A stretch of DNA of 64,000 nt from Eukaryota sp. TZLM1-RC (lineage: Eukaryota > Metamonada: BaSk clade): the NCBI GenBank assembly GCA_040285825.1, contig JAUPSS010000006.1:434001-498000 (forward strand), in the 5' to 3' direction. Position numbers and translations under genes: made by a program. Below are positions 29,598 to 39,235 of the stretch, piece after piece. The notes under the pieces are model-generated. The model worked only from the letters and a program-made list of their open reading frames with translations. It was not told where the DNA came from and made no database searches. The first letter of the stretch is position 1. Every line of letters begins with the position of its first letter.

Positions 29598-30248
29598 TTA
29601 TGTACAATTGTTCTTCCGCTTCCTCTGCGGATAACGCTTTTGCTGAGACACGGGGAGAGCCCGAGCTGCGTTGTTGGATTTAATAGATTTACGTTTTCTC
29701 TTATTTGGTTTCTTATTAAATCGTAGATACGCTTCTGAATATCTGATAGAATTGAGTGGTTCCTCGGTAGTATCTCCACCAAACCATCTCACAGTACAGA
29801 AGGGTCCTTGAGCAGAATTATACTCGTCAAGGATTTCTTCGATGACATGTTTACCTGAATCTGTGGCTGCGATTGCCCTAAGTAGATCAACATCGTTAGG
29901 ATCGTCAGCGTTATAAATTTTACAGTCCCTCTTAGATACTTTTGTTTGTTCACCAGTCGTCAGGTTCTTTATTAATAAAGTGGAGTTGGAAGGGGTTTCT
30001 AAAACCAGATATGGGCCTAACCAAGATTCATGCAATTTATTAGGCTGTTTAGTCTTTCGAAGGATATAGTCACCAATATTAAATGTATTTTCATCGATGT
30101 TTTTCGTATGACTGGGTGTATTTAATAGTTGGTGATGCTCTGCTTCTTCCCATCTCTTTTGAAGACGATCATTCTTAAATTTGAGGTCTTGTAAAAGTGG
30201 TACATTGGATTCGAAATCGAAAATGCCTCCTAGGATGTTAGCCCCCAC
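29598..30248 (-). CDS. Ty3-type integrase C-terminal part with chromo-like domain
   Basis: The frame runs from a region following the integrase core (DLKFKNDRLQKRWEEAEHHQ) through FNIGDYILRKTKQPNKLHES, GPYLVLETPSNSTLLIKNLT, to TVRWFGGDTTEEPLNSIRYS and a basic tail. GDYIL(R)K...GPY..(L)E is the usual C-terminal DNA-binding (SH3-like) region, and the last block resembles a chromodomain that steers integration. The same order is seen at 60.16-61.42 kb. The catalytic DDE core upstream is absent, so this is the 3' end of a truncated polyprotein. Confidence 0.7.
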   Translation of the reverse strand: MGANILGGIFDFESNVPLLQDLKFKNDRLQKRWEEAEHHQLLNTPSHTKNIDENTFNIGDYILRKTKQPNKLHESWLGPYLVLETPSNSTLLIKNLTTGEQTKVSKRDCKIYNADDPNDVDLLRAIAATDSGKHVIEEILDEYNSAQGPFCTVRWFGGDTTEEPLNSIRYSEAYLRFNKKPNKRKRKSIKSNNAARALPVSQQKRYPQRKRKNNCT

Positions 30249-30290
30249 CCAAAGAGCGCCTCAATTGACAACTGAAATCTCACTGGCACA

Positions 30291-30514
30291 GTGGAGATTG
30301 ACTCATCTCAGTATTCTGAACTGAGAAATCCATGGAGTGTACGAGAGAGTTATAATTTATGGATTCTCTGGTTAAAGAATAGACCACACAGAGGTGAACG
30401 CACTAATTGGAAGAGAATACTTGAGCTTGGTCTTCAAAAAAAAGCATTCTTGTCTCATAGGAATACTACCAATTTAAAATACCGTATCCGTACGCTTCTG
30501 GAAAATTGTAGAAA
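30291..30514 (+). pseudogene. Telobox-type Myb domain, truncated by satellite
   Basis: RNPWSVRESYNLWILWLKNR is followed by TNWKRILELG and SHRNTTNLKYRIRTLLENC. The spacing W...W...NLKYRIRTL fits a Myb/SANT fold, and the last helix resembles the telobox signature (VDLKDKWRNL) of telomere-repeat-binding proteins. The frame then runs straight into an inverted satellite unit, which replaces whatever followed. Start codon at 30291 is plausible but unproven. Confidence 0.5.
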
Positions 30515-31023
30515 TTCTCACATTTTTCAAAAAGTCATACAACTCTTTCATAAATCTTTGTTGATTTCTACAAACAAAATTTAATTGTTGTTTTAAACAA
30601 CATTTTTATTCCAGTAATTTTATTGTTTCGTAATGTGATATTTTTGTTTTCTCATTTTTCTAACTTCTTCAACTTTTATATTGGAAAATAATGTTGGAAA
30701 AATGAATGTGTTCCAATCACTGTGGTCTTGAATATGTATAGTCAAATAAGCTAAAGACAATGCTGAGAGTGTTTAAAGTGTGTTAATGTGAGTGTAATGT
30801 GTAGATTTTCATTATCATTGACCATAATCCCTATCATTTTACATAACTTCAAAATAGACTATGTAACTGTAAAACCTCTTAATTATGTGTATATTGTATA
30901 AGCTCTTGCGAGTGAAAAATGGTATATAAGAGTTTGTAATATTTGATAGAGAATTTGAAATTTTATTTCAAAGTATCACATTTTTCAAAAAGTGATACAA
31001 TTCTTTCATAAATCTTTGTTAAT
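30515..31023 (-). repeat. Single inverted satellite unit
   Basis: The reverse complement of this stretch matches the 455-bp unit of the array at 20.5-23.6 kb, starting and ending in the same TCACATTTTTCAAAAAGT(C/G)AT sequence, so slightly more than one unit is present. Divergence from the array is moderate. It separates the Myb exon from an unrelated acidic ORF. Confidence 0.9.
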
Positions 31024-31273
31024 TGCTACTTGCTTTTTCATAGAACTACAACAAGAAAACCAAGTAGATGACAATGAGGAGCACGAGCCAGTTGAGTTCT
31101 TGTCAGCTGAACAGTTTTTGGCAGCGAAAATTCAAGATGGAAGGATGTTTGTTGAAGCTGATGTGATTGAAGAAGAAACTGTTGTGTTTCCTTCTCAAGA
31201 AATCAATTCCTCCATTTTTATTCTCACAAAAAGATCCTCGGGAATACTAAAATTTTCTTTTTCTCCAAGCTAA
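31024..31273 (+). CDS. Acidic ORF fragment of unknown origin
   Basis: After the satellite the plus strand is open as ELQQENQVDDNEEHEPVEFL, SAEQFLAAKIQDGRMFVEAD and EETVVFPSQEINSS. The composition looks coding, but no start or domain is evident. It converges on the next gene and overlaps it slightly. Confidence 0.3.
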
Positions 31274-31483
31274 CGCAGCCTTCAATGACCTCAGCTCAAG
31301 GTCAGTCAACTCATTCGGCAATGGATCTTTTGCAACGTAGAGAAAAGGTTCAGGGTAGGTGTAGAAAAAGGTATATTCTTCTTCACTACTGTCTTCTTCC
31401 TCTTCCTCGACAGTACTAGAAAGAAAAATTGTTGGTTTTTCGCATAAAATTTTGGGTTTTCGCGAGATTGTGATATCTCGCAT
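31247..31483 (-). pseudogene. Exon with helicase motif-C-like start and acidic tail
   Basis: The nucleotide sequence at 31420-31520 is a diverged copy of 1570-1660 (shared ATATCTCGCATTGA and CATGCAA(T/C)TGTGATTAGTA). In the best frame it reads CEKPTIFLSS, the equivalent of IIFLSN there, then an acidic run and EPFLYVAKDPLPNELTDLEL, RSLKAALAWRKRKF. It probably preserves the C-terminal end of the helicase-like gene that is lost in the 1.5-kb copy. The 5' splice site seen at 1.66 kb (GTATG) is changed here. Confidence 0.35.
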
Positions 31484-31544
31484 TGATATTCATGCAACTG
31501 TGATTAGTAGTAGGAAAGTACATGGCCGAAGTTTAGAGTGATTA

Positions 31545-31930
31545 AGCTCAATATTGGGGTTCGACCCATTGGCAGCTGAATAACAAAAATTCATTATGTC
31601 TTCTGGGTCCTCAGTGGAAATACATTCTATTTTATTGTTGATTAAAATGAAAGTAAAGGAAAAAGATTCACGTTTTTCGCTCTTTCAGAACTAATTGAAA
31701 ATCTCTAATTATGTGATTGAAGGGTCTGTTAATATTACGCAATTGTCCAAAAACATACACGGAAGGGAATGGCACTGCCGGAGGAGTTGATGGAGTTTGA
31801 GGAGTAGATGAGGTTTGAGGAGTTGATGGAGATGTATTTTGAGCTAAAGAGTGACGGGGTCTTTTCCGCTGCCTTGGGAGTCGACATGGGCGGCATCTAC
31901 AACATCCAACATCCAAAAGAGATACATCCT
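31545..31930 (-). pseudogene. P3-family gene, diverged copy
   Basis: A Ser/Thr/Pro-rich exon (NTSPSTPQTSSTPQTPSTPP) is followed by a 33-nt GTATG...AACAG intron, then PFNHIIRDFQLVLKERK and, after a stop, SFSFTFILINNKIECIS. The alignment with RKFNHKVK...FMFIFD..ELIT of other P3 copies is weak but ordered. Being a multiple of three, the intron leaves the frame open if retained. Confidence 0.35.
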
Positions 31931-32761
31931 GCAGAGAGGATCAGAGGGAGAGGGAAGAGATACCGGATCAGGAAATCGGAACCATTCTTGAATTCTCAGC
32001 TCCCACCCACCCTGATCAACCTTCTATCACCGATTTGTCTTCCCTACGTTGTTGTTGGCGGTTGTAATGTGACTTTACACACCTGTATACCTTCGTGTAG
32101 TGTATGACAACCATTATGGTACTGTTGTATGTGTAGTTTTCCTGTCGTTATCATTGTAATAAACAAAAGATGTTTCCTTCCTTTGTATCAACTACAAAAT
32201 AAACCCAAAATACAAATTCTCTATTTTAGACTCTACATTAATGTACCACTGAACGTACCATAAATTCATTTTCCAACACAAAAACATAGATTGCCCATAT
32301 AAATAGTTGAGCTGTTGATATGATGAAAAGAAGGCAAATTGGCAATGTTGGAATTCATTAGAAGTGAAGATGGAAATAGGAAATGGTAAAATGAAAAGTG
32401 GTTGGTTTTTGCAATAATCCCTACTGTGCTTTGCACCCCAGGTCCTCAATTTTCATTTCACTCACACCCAAATCAATGACATTTAAAAAGCTTTTTTCGT
32501 CTCCCCAGACACCCGTAGTGTTCCCCAAAGCACCCATATTGTCTCCAAAAAGTTCTCCCAAAACACTATTAAGCCTGGCTATAGCCTAGCAATCCTGAAG
32601 AGCTTAAAAACTTGGCGTCTTATTTTTTCGCAAAAGTTCCAGACGTTGAGGACATTGCACATTTAGAGCAATAAATTTATTCATTTTTAACCCAAACACT
32701 ACAAAACAAGTGACTAAATAAATGATTAATTAAGTTGATAAAAGTAGATTCAAGTAAAAAC
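31931..32761. other. No gene supported
   Basis: Contains short frames only. The motif TGTTTCCTTCCTTTGTATCA (32170) recurs at 37289, with an AACCCAAAATACAAAT stretch beyond it, so part is dispersed repeat. Confidence 0.4.
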
Positions 32762-33979
32762 TCACTCAATGTATTTTGATAGAGAACGTTGGTAAAAGTA
32801 TGGACTTTTATAAACTTCATCATCCACCCAACCTGCATGATTGAATAGTCCAGCACAATTTTTCAATGTCAAATTTTTGAGGCTGTGAGTCATAATATGC
32901 ATGCTTTGATTTTGGTAAGAATGATAACAAATTTCCTGAACTTTTGCTCTCCAATCTTTAATATAAGCCTCTATTGGATTCATTTCAGGACAATAGGGTG
33001 GTAAAATCAGTTGTTTTATACCAATTGCGTTGAGTCCCTTTGATATACTGTCATGCTGATGAATTCGACATCCATCCATAATAAAAATTAATCTGTGATG
33101 ATTTCGACTTTTGACAATTGATTCAATGAGATCAGATAAATAATTGACAAATTCAGATCTGGAAAAATGTCCCTCTTTCGAGTGACAAAATAAATAACCA
33201 TTAACCGTTATGGCTACAATAAAGTTTACTTGCCGTTCTTTGATCTGATTTCGAAGCTCAACAACTGGTGTCCCTTTCGGTGACCTGCCATAAACCCTGG
33301 AGCTCCACTCTGAAATTCAATTCATCAATGAAGACAAGCTGTTTCTGAATGATAATTCCGAATTTACGACGAAAATAATTAGAAAAACTGTGAATGAGTT
33401 CTGCTTTGGCTTTTTGCACAACCATGCGTGCTTTTTTACGGTGAAATTTCTTTTCTCTACTAAAAATCTATGTATGGTTGAAACCGATACTTGTTTATTT
33501 GAATGAATTTCCAAAATAGTCTTGATCTCTTTTAAAAAAAGAAGGGGACGGGTGTTCAATAAATGGTCCAGAAATTCACCATCTGCATTTGTCAAAACAC
33601 ATCTTGAAATTGTTGATTTATTGTTGGGTTTAAAAGATCATGTACCCACTTCGAAATTGTCGTTTGGTGAACCCAAAACAGTTGACCAACTTCGGTTTGG
33701 GTTCGACCAAGGAAAAACACTGTATAAAGTGCCCTAACTCGAGTATCTTCACTCGTATGATATCTAAGGGACGAGAGAGCTGATGATTGAGACTTTTCTA
33801 TAGAAATGAGTGCATTACGTAGAGAAGGAAGATTGTCATGGGATAAAAGAAGATCGAAGGTGTATGGCATTGATGGGGAGGCGTGAGAGGAGGTTGGTTG
33901 TGAAATGGGTGGATGGATGTTGCGAATTTGAAAATAAGCACCCGAGTTGCAAATCACAGTATTCAACCCAGGCGAATCA
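32762..33979 (-). mobile_element. Decayed Tc1/IS630-like transposon with DD34E transposase
   Basis: Broken frames on the minus strand give an HTH (VGQLFWVHQTTISKWVHDL), KQVSVSTIHRFLVEK, a first-Asp region with errors, IFIMDGCRIHQH and LPPYCPEMNPIEAY. The second Asp and the Glu are 34 residues apart. The right end GGCGAATCA|TA lies beside the REP d 5' segment, at the TA equivalent to that used by the 7.47-kb element. The terminal sequence (reverse complement TGATTCGCCTGGGTTGAATA) resembles the ends of the other two elements. No accessory gene is seen, and the left end is unclear. Confidence 0.75.
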
Positions 33980-33981
33980 TA

Positions 33982-34978
33982 CAGATCAACTTTGTAATTC
34001 TGATTTTCATTCTCCATCCCGATACCCTTTCGCTTTCGCTATTGAGGTTTATAGTTCCGGGCACACTTAGCCCTTCCCGTCGTCCACTCTTAACGCTAGA
34101 CGCTAACGGTCCATGACATCGGTATTTTCCTTGTATCATTCTTGATGATGATTCTCCTTTCTGTTGCATAACCACTGATGGTACATCTCCCCTCTCAAAT
34201 CTCTTCCCTTAAACATAAGACCATCGTCCCTCTTTTGCGATTACCCATCCCAATTTCCTTGTTTGGACTTTGTTGAATGGATACATTACCCACACAGGCT
34301 CTCTCGAACTCTTTTCTGCTGTTTCTGGTTCACCAGTTCCGTTGTTCATCTACCTTTGAAATTCTTTCTGAAATTTGAACTCATCCGGTGGGACTCGAAC
34401 CCAGACAGATGTGTCGGCCGACATATCTAACAGATGATACATCATTAGTTGAGCCGACATGATTTATTTTTCTGTTTTGGTTCCTATTCTTGGACTGTTT
34501 TATATCACCGCTCTTTCACTTAAAAAAGAACAATTATTTGAAAATATTCTGTAATTTAAATTTTGTCGGATCATCAATGTTTTTTAACTATCTCTTTATT
34601 CAACTGTAATACTATTGTTTTAATATTCTACTTTTAATTACAGTTAAACCGATTGATGAGGCTTTGTTTTTAATTTATATCGTTGTGTTATATTATTTAC
34701 TTATTATTTTAGAGTTTCTATCAAATATTGAGAGTAATTCTCTTTATTTTGAGTCTCTAATCCTAAATACATAAACGACTGAGTAATCATCATTCATTCA
34801 GTTTTTAACTGTTTGAGGATGATTACGGTCAAGAAAGATCTGATTACGTGTGTCTGTATAGTCTACATGTTTTTGGATTTTTTTGTAGGTTTTATACTTA
34901 CAACAATTTTATTTAATGAATTAATTTGAGGTTTTCTTTTTTTACCTCAACAAAATTAATTTATTTTTATTTTCTTTA
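33982..34978 (+). repeat. REP module, copy d
   Basis: Starts AGATCAACTTTGTAATTCTG next to the transposon. It has the CCCTTTCGCTTTCGCTATTG segment, a B-box-like motif (GTGGGACTCGAACCC, 34389) with GTCGGCCGAC at 34412, and the terminal block from 34711. The conserved ORF between them is deleted or unrecognisable. Confidence 0.8.
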
Positions 34979-35407
34979 TTTAGGGCTAGTAAACCACTTT
35001 CCTTTCTTTTTGGCTCGGTCGAACTTGTATAGGATTGTATATTGTTGTTTTTTGGTTTGACCAACCGAAATAACTGTTTCTTCCGTCAATTGTTTTCGTA
35101 CAGCCTTACGGGAATTTTCTGCTATGTAATTTGTAAGAACTGGAAAAAACTCCAACTTTTCCCCTTTGTACATTTCACTTTTTGATTTTGACAAATCTGA
35201 AGGTTTTCTACCCGGAGAAAACAGTGCATCATTAAAAGCATAATCCTTCAGCAATCGTAGGTGCTGTTCAATATATGGAAAAACTTTAGTTGGAATGACG
35301 ACCTTCCGCCATTTGTCGGTTTTTTTCTCTTGTAAATTTATCTTTTTTTGGAATGAGATTCTGTTTGATGTTTTGCTATTTACCACATCTTTTACTTTTA
35401 CAGCCAA
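34976..35407 (-). CDS. Basic protein with EQHLRLLKDYAFNDA domain
   Basis: 143 residues with a Lys-rich start (KTSNRISFQKKINLQEKKTD), then EQHLRLLKDYAFNDALF, RKPSDLSKSKSEMYKGEKLE, NYIAENSRKAVRKQL and a basic tail. The block HLRLLKDYAF...EFFPVL also forms the end of the LRR gene at 35.58 kb and is found, decayed, at 58.5 kb. Its stop lies almost at the end of the REP d terminal block. No known family; no catalytic residues evident. Confidence 0.5.
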   Translation of the reverse strand: MAVKVKDVVNSKTSNRISFQKKINLQEKKTDKWRKVVIPTKVFPYIEQHLRLLKDYAFNDALFSPGRKPSDLSKSKSEMYKGEKLEFFPVLTNYIAENSRKAVRKQLTEETVISVGQTKKQQYTILYKFDRAKKKGKWFTSPK

Positions 35408-35582
35408 TATATCGGATTATAAAAAAATACTGGAATAAAAATAAGGAAATTTTTTTTTGAAAAAATGGATTTCAATTTCAGTTGCATCTATCCAATAATG
35501 TTGTAGTCTGTGAATATTTACCCTTGTGATTGTTTTTTGATAACATCAGGAAATTTGGCAGCTCGTCTAACTTTTGGTGTTG

Positions 35583-36356
35583 CTAATTTGGGCACGGAAT
35601 AACCTTTGTTGATATATTTGCGCTACAGATTGTTTGAGTATGAATAGTGTATGGTTGAAGAACTGGAAAAAACTCCAGCTTTTCCCCTTTGTACATTTCA
35701 CTTTTTGATTTTGACAAATCTGAAGGTTTTCTACTCAGTGGAAACATTGCATCATTAAAAGCATAATCCTTCAGCAATCGTAGGTGCTGTTCAAATATAT
35801 GGATAAACTTTAGTTGGAATGACGACCTTCCGCCAAGAGAAGAATTTGACAAACTTTCCTTTTGGGGTTGAATCAATTTAATTATTTTCAAGGATGGAAA
35901 ATTTTTAATAGTGATGTTTGTGGGAATAAACATGGTCAGTGTCAATTCTTGCAAATTGGGTAGTTGGAATTGAATGTTCCTAGGTAGTTGCCTCAAATTT
36001 AATTTAAAAATTGATTCAGGTAAAGGTATTGCTCCGTCTAATACTCCTGGAACACTTGGATCAACTTCCGTCAGAAAGAAAAGCAAATTTTCCAATGATG
36101 ATAGATAGCTTAAATCTGTCACTTTAATAAAGGTGTTTTTAAGTTGCAACTCTTTGATCGACGGTGGCAATGATTTTATAGTAACATTTGCATCAATTGT
36201 TAAAAACTTCAATGTAGATAAATGTGCCAGGTTTAGAAAGCAATCATTGGAACCCATTCTACTGATTAATTCAATATTCTCCACATTCGGAAAATCAAAA
36301 AACAATTGTGGTAGTAAAGGGAAAATTTTTGATGAACATAAAGCTTTCGTGTTCAC
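35583..36356 (-). CDS. Leucine-rich-repeat protein with transplanted C-terminal block
   Basis: Residues 20-170 show LRR-like periodicity: NVENIELISRMGSNDCFLNL, LKFLTIDANVTIKSLPPSIK, ELQLKNTFIKVTDLSYLSSL, NLRQLPRNIQFQLPNLQELT and NITIKNFPSLKIIKLIQP. This part is paralogous to the gene at 58996-59463. From about residue 190 the sequence switches to EQHLRLLKDYAFNDAMF, shared with the neighbouring basic protein, entered through a different frame. LRRs act in protein binding. The N-terminal codons overlap a P3 fragment, so the start is a recombination junction. Confidence 0.55.
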   Translation of the reverse strand: MNTKALCSSKIFPLLPQLFFDFPNVENIELISRMGSNDCFLNLAHLSTLKFLTIDANVTIKSLPPSIKELQLKNTFIKVTDLSYLSSLENLLFFLTEVDPSVPGVLDGAIPLPESIFKLNLRQLPRNIQFQLPNLQELTLTMFIPTNITIKNFPSLKIIKLIQPQKESLSNSSLGGRSSFQLKFIHIFEQHLRLLKDYAFNDAMFPLSRKPSDLSKSKSEMYKGEKLEFFPVLQPYTIHTQTICSANISTKVIPCPN

Positions 36357-36540
36357 GACCTACAATCATCTCCTGCATCAGCTCTTTAACCTTGTTAAAT
36401 TTGCGGCTGATGTTGGATTTCTTTCTAAAAAAATAAGGAAGAAAAAACATACTGAAAGGGAGAGGGAGAAACGGCCACAGGTGGCGTACCGTTCACCGGT
36501 GGTGTAATCGGAGCAGATTGAGCAGGCGGCGCAGCACCCT
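36335..36540 (-). pseudogene. P3-family fragment
   Basis: TPPVNGTPPVAVSPSPF is joined by a 28-nt intron (36425-36452, GTATGTTTTT...TTTTAG, phase 2) to KKSNISRKFNKVKELMQEMI and GREHESFMFI, after which homology stops at the LRR gene. The intron matches position and phase in the 11.9- and 15.6-kb copies. Confidence 0.55.
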
Positions 36541-36839
36541 AGATCGCCGTGATTAAAATCAGACTCACCTTCGGTCTCAATTAATCGATAATAGGCGACC
36601 ATCTGTTTTCCAACTGCTCTTGCCATTTTTTTCCTCTGGTGAATCACAGAATCTCGCTACTTGGATATTCTAATTGCTTTGGCCGTATTCTTCTCTACGC
36701 GCATCACCCACATGATAGCATTAGCAAACTGGGTCATTTGCGCATACTTTATCAATTTTGCTAAGAATGAATGGGCAAAACCGAGGCCCCTCCTTGATAC
36801 GCTGGAATAATTATTCTCTTAATAATTTTCATCAAAACA

Positions 36840-37238
36840 GGAGTCAAATATGGTAATCCAAATTGATTAGGAATTGCCAGCCACTTTCAACAGCCATCAA
36901 TGACCAATAAATCCTTTCTCATGTGTGCTACAAACAGGTATTAGACACTGCTTATTGGATAATAATGCTGCCTTCAGCTGTTCACCACTGTTTCCTGATA
37001 AGGCTTTGTATGCCACTTCAGAAATTGATTGGCCCACACCTGTGGGGCAAATTTCAAAATTGGTTGTGGCAATTTTTTCATTATTATTTGCAATAAAGGC
37101 GCCATTGATGATATCAATATCATTGCTGCCTAAAAGTTGATCTAACAACTCAATCCGAATACTTCCATCGATATCTCTTTGATAAACTTCTTTTCGTAAA
37201 TGTAGTACTCTACTTGGTCTCAGAAACATCTGAAACAT
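36840..37238 (-). pseudogene. Ulp1/C48-like cysteine protease remnant
   Basis: The frame reads LLGSNDIDIINGAFIANNNE...QCLIPVCSTHEKGFIGH, a stop in the next codon, then WLLKVAG. ND..I..(A)F at the start and IP(V)....HW.LL around the catalytic His are typical of Ulp1-like proteases, which are common in large DNA transposons. The Trp after His reads TGA. Asp and Cys boxes are not recognised downstream. Assignment is tentative. 36541-36839 holds no convincing gene. Confidence 0.3.
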
Positions 37239-37344
37239 CCATCCAAGCCTTCATTCATCCAAGCAAAAACCCCAAGACCTAAACAAAGATGTTTCCTTCC
37301 TTTGTATCAACTACAAAAACAACCCAAAATACAAATGATTTATT

Positions 37345-37640
37345 TTATTTGAAAACAAGCACATATTTACCTATATTGAAACGTCTTCCACAGTGGCATT
37401 TACGAAAGTGCGAGTTTGATGCATAAAACAAGGGCCTTTTTGTGGTGCACTTGGGATGATAAACACAACCACAGGATATCAGGGCAATTGATTGTTCAAG
37501 GGTTGAATTACAATGTAAGCAACAAGGCATAAGGCCACTGTTGTCAGTCTGTTTCAATTGCCAGTTTAAGTGCTGGCAGTCTGTGGATATCGGAGTATTT
37601 TTACATGTTGGGCATTTCCTCTCGTACCACGGCCACTTCG
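37345..37640 (-). CDS. Zinc-finger exon (RING/PHD-like Cys-His pattern)
   Basis: The minus strand reads KCPTCKNTPISTDC, then PCCLHCNSTL, SCGCVYHPKCTTK and RKCHCGRRFNIGKYVLVFK. The spacing C-x2-C ... C-x-C-x2-H-x2-C ... C-x-C suits a treble-clef or RING-like zinc domain. There is no safe ATG before the first Cys pair; the frame is open upstream into an RG-rich stretch of another frame. It may be an exon of the gene that follows upstream or a separate small gene. Confidence 0.4.
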
Positions 37641-38185
37641 GCCCCTATATCTACCTTGGCCTCTACTATGACCTCTATGAATATTTTTAAAACTATCAAA
37701 ACTACCTCTGAATGGTCTTCCTCGGCCTCTACTTCTGCCGGCGCTTCTTCGTTGATCTAATGGAACCAGAGATCTGGTGCATCCGGGGTCTTCGCATTCT
37801 GCAATTACATGGCCTGGCTTCTGACAGAAAATGTAACCAAGAGCTTGTTCAAGATCATTTCCCGTGTAATAAAGGATGGTACATGAATAAATGTTATAAA
37901 AAACATTGATGCATACAACCTGCTGTTACCATCCCACATTGAATATGTTCTGGCAACTTCAGGATCACCATCCTTTTTCTTCTTGGGATCAGGCATGAAA
38001 AATCTTTTCGACTTTGTTGAAGTCTTTACCTGTTTCCCTGAGGTCGTACTGGGAATTACTAACCTTTTACCAGATTTGGGTGTAATCGGAACCGAGCTCG
38101 AAGTTGATGATTCAGCGGAAGGAGTTGGGCTATATGAAGCAGTTACAGATTCAGATTCACTAAAGTTAGTCAAGAGCAGAAACAT
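37555..38185 (-). pseudogene. Gag-like protein: Ser/Thr-rich part, zinc knuckle, RG-rich tail
   Basis: After a 28-nt intron (GTATGTTTCT...CTTTAG, about 38160-38187) the frame encodes ASYSPTPSAESSTSSSVPIT, a basic KSKRFFMPDPKKKKDGD and ARTYSMWDGN. After a frame change comes YIFCQKPGHVIAECEDPGC, a CCHC knuckle whose first Cys reads Tyr, followed by repeated RGRGRPFRGS-type motifs. This composition suits a retrotransposon Gag or an RNA-binding protein. The frame break and lost Cys mark it as decayed. Confidence 0.4.
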
Positions 38186-38199
38186 ACAGGTTGGTTAGT

Positions 38200-38678
38200 T
38201 TGGTTAGTTTTAAGTAAGTCATATTACCAAGAGTAAGATGAGCCAATACATTAATTTTACCAGAACCTGCTGGTCGATGAAGGAGGAATATTCCACCGGG
38301 AAGATTGTGAATAATACGACAACAGTCTTGTTGTGTATGATTGAGTCGAGTGATAAATTGAGTGTTCTGGTCAGAAGTGACATTTTTGGAATGATTTAAG
38401 CATCTGCAGGGAGCAATTGATTCATTGTTCGGGGTAGAAGGAAAACCTGGAAAATGATGCGAACAACTAAGAGGAATCCGGAGTTTAACTAAAGCACAAA
38501 TCTGACGTACCAAAGTTTTCAATGAAGCAACCCTCACGGCATACATAATGGTAAAGGGACAGATAGGAACCCTTGTCAATACACCAAACTTTTTCCAAGT
38601 GGTATCTGAATCAAGGTTCTTTTGTGTGTGTACGACTGCGAAATGAAGTTGGTCAAAAACTTCAAAATTGGAATTCAT
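38200..38678 (-). pseudogene. P-loop NTPase fragment, Pif1-helicase-like
   Basis: LNHTQQDCCRIIHNL leads into GGIFLLHRPAGSGKINVLA. L(N)..Q......GG.F(L)..(G)PAGSGK(T) is the start of Pif1-family helicases, as found in Helitrons. The upstream 100 residues include CRCLNHSKNV and are not recognised. The Walker A Thr/Ser reads Ile and nothing of motif II follows, so it is a relic. It runs directly into the Gag-like exon. Confidence 0.4.
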
Positions 38679-38684
38679 TGCCTT

Positions 38685-38909
38685 TTACATGGCAGAATAA
38701 GAACCAATTAAGAACATATCACCGATTGACGATTTTGTGGATTTTAAACCATCCATAAGCCATGCAGCAATTTCGTTTTTGATTTTTATCTCATTTCGAC
38801 TTTCTGGATTAGTGGGATGGTGGGTGAAATAATAAGACATGTTCGATTTATTTGCATAATTCCCCATTGGATTTGAATTTGGGACAGATCGAGTTAAAAT
38901 CATTCTCAA
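38685..38909 (-). CDS. Unrecognised ORF, 74 aa
   Basis: Reads SNMSYYFTHHPTNPESRNEI, KIKNEIAAWLMDGLKSTKSS and ends GDMFLIGSYSAM. Looks coding and may be an upstream exon of the fragment that follows; no start support. Confidence 0.25.
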   Translation of the reverse strand: MRMILTRSVPNSNPMGNYANKSNMSYYFTHHPTNPESRNEIKIKNEIAAWLMDGLKSTKSSIGDMFLIGSYSAM

Positions 38910-39019
38910 GTTTGTCTCAAATAGAGACTTATTGAACCTATAAACCTGTGATTGCGAATTACAGTAATCGATTATATAATTATAATCGATGGTTATTTAT
39001 GAACTTGCTGGAATTAAAA

Positions 39020-39235
39020 CTTTGAATACGATAAAATGGTCTTCTCTTACCCACTTTGCATTTGGTTCAGCATCATGATTGGTAAATTTGGGTATTGTAA
39101 AGAAAGACCTTGCGTCAAGCACTCTACCATCATTTTTACCACGTTCGACCACTGGATTCAGTGCAGTATCTACAACCAGATCGATCCATCCAGGAAACGT
39201 GGAAACTTCTAGGTCTTCGTACTGTTAACCATTTT
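39020..39235 (-). CDS. Distant relative of the ALNPV gene, single exon
   Basis: After a GGTTAACAG 3' splice-like site the minus strand is open as YEDLEVSTFPGWIDLVVDTA, LNPVVERGKNDGRVLDARSF and FTIPKFTNHDAEPNAKWV. W..(V)VV(D)(T/S)ALNPV...G.R.(L/V) aligns with the 1.4- and 12.4-kb copies. It has no ATG and must be an internal or terminal exon. Confidence 0.4.

Noticed and set aside
31808-32107. Plus-strand frame with RIRGRGKRYRIRKSEPFL
   Set aside because: Overlaps the minus-strand P3 copy and its Pro-rich exon; the basic composition is the complement of a Ser/Pro-rich coding strand.
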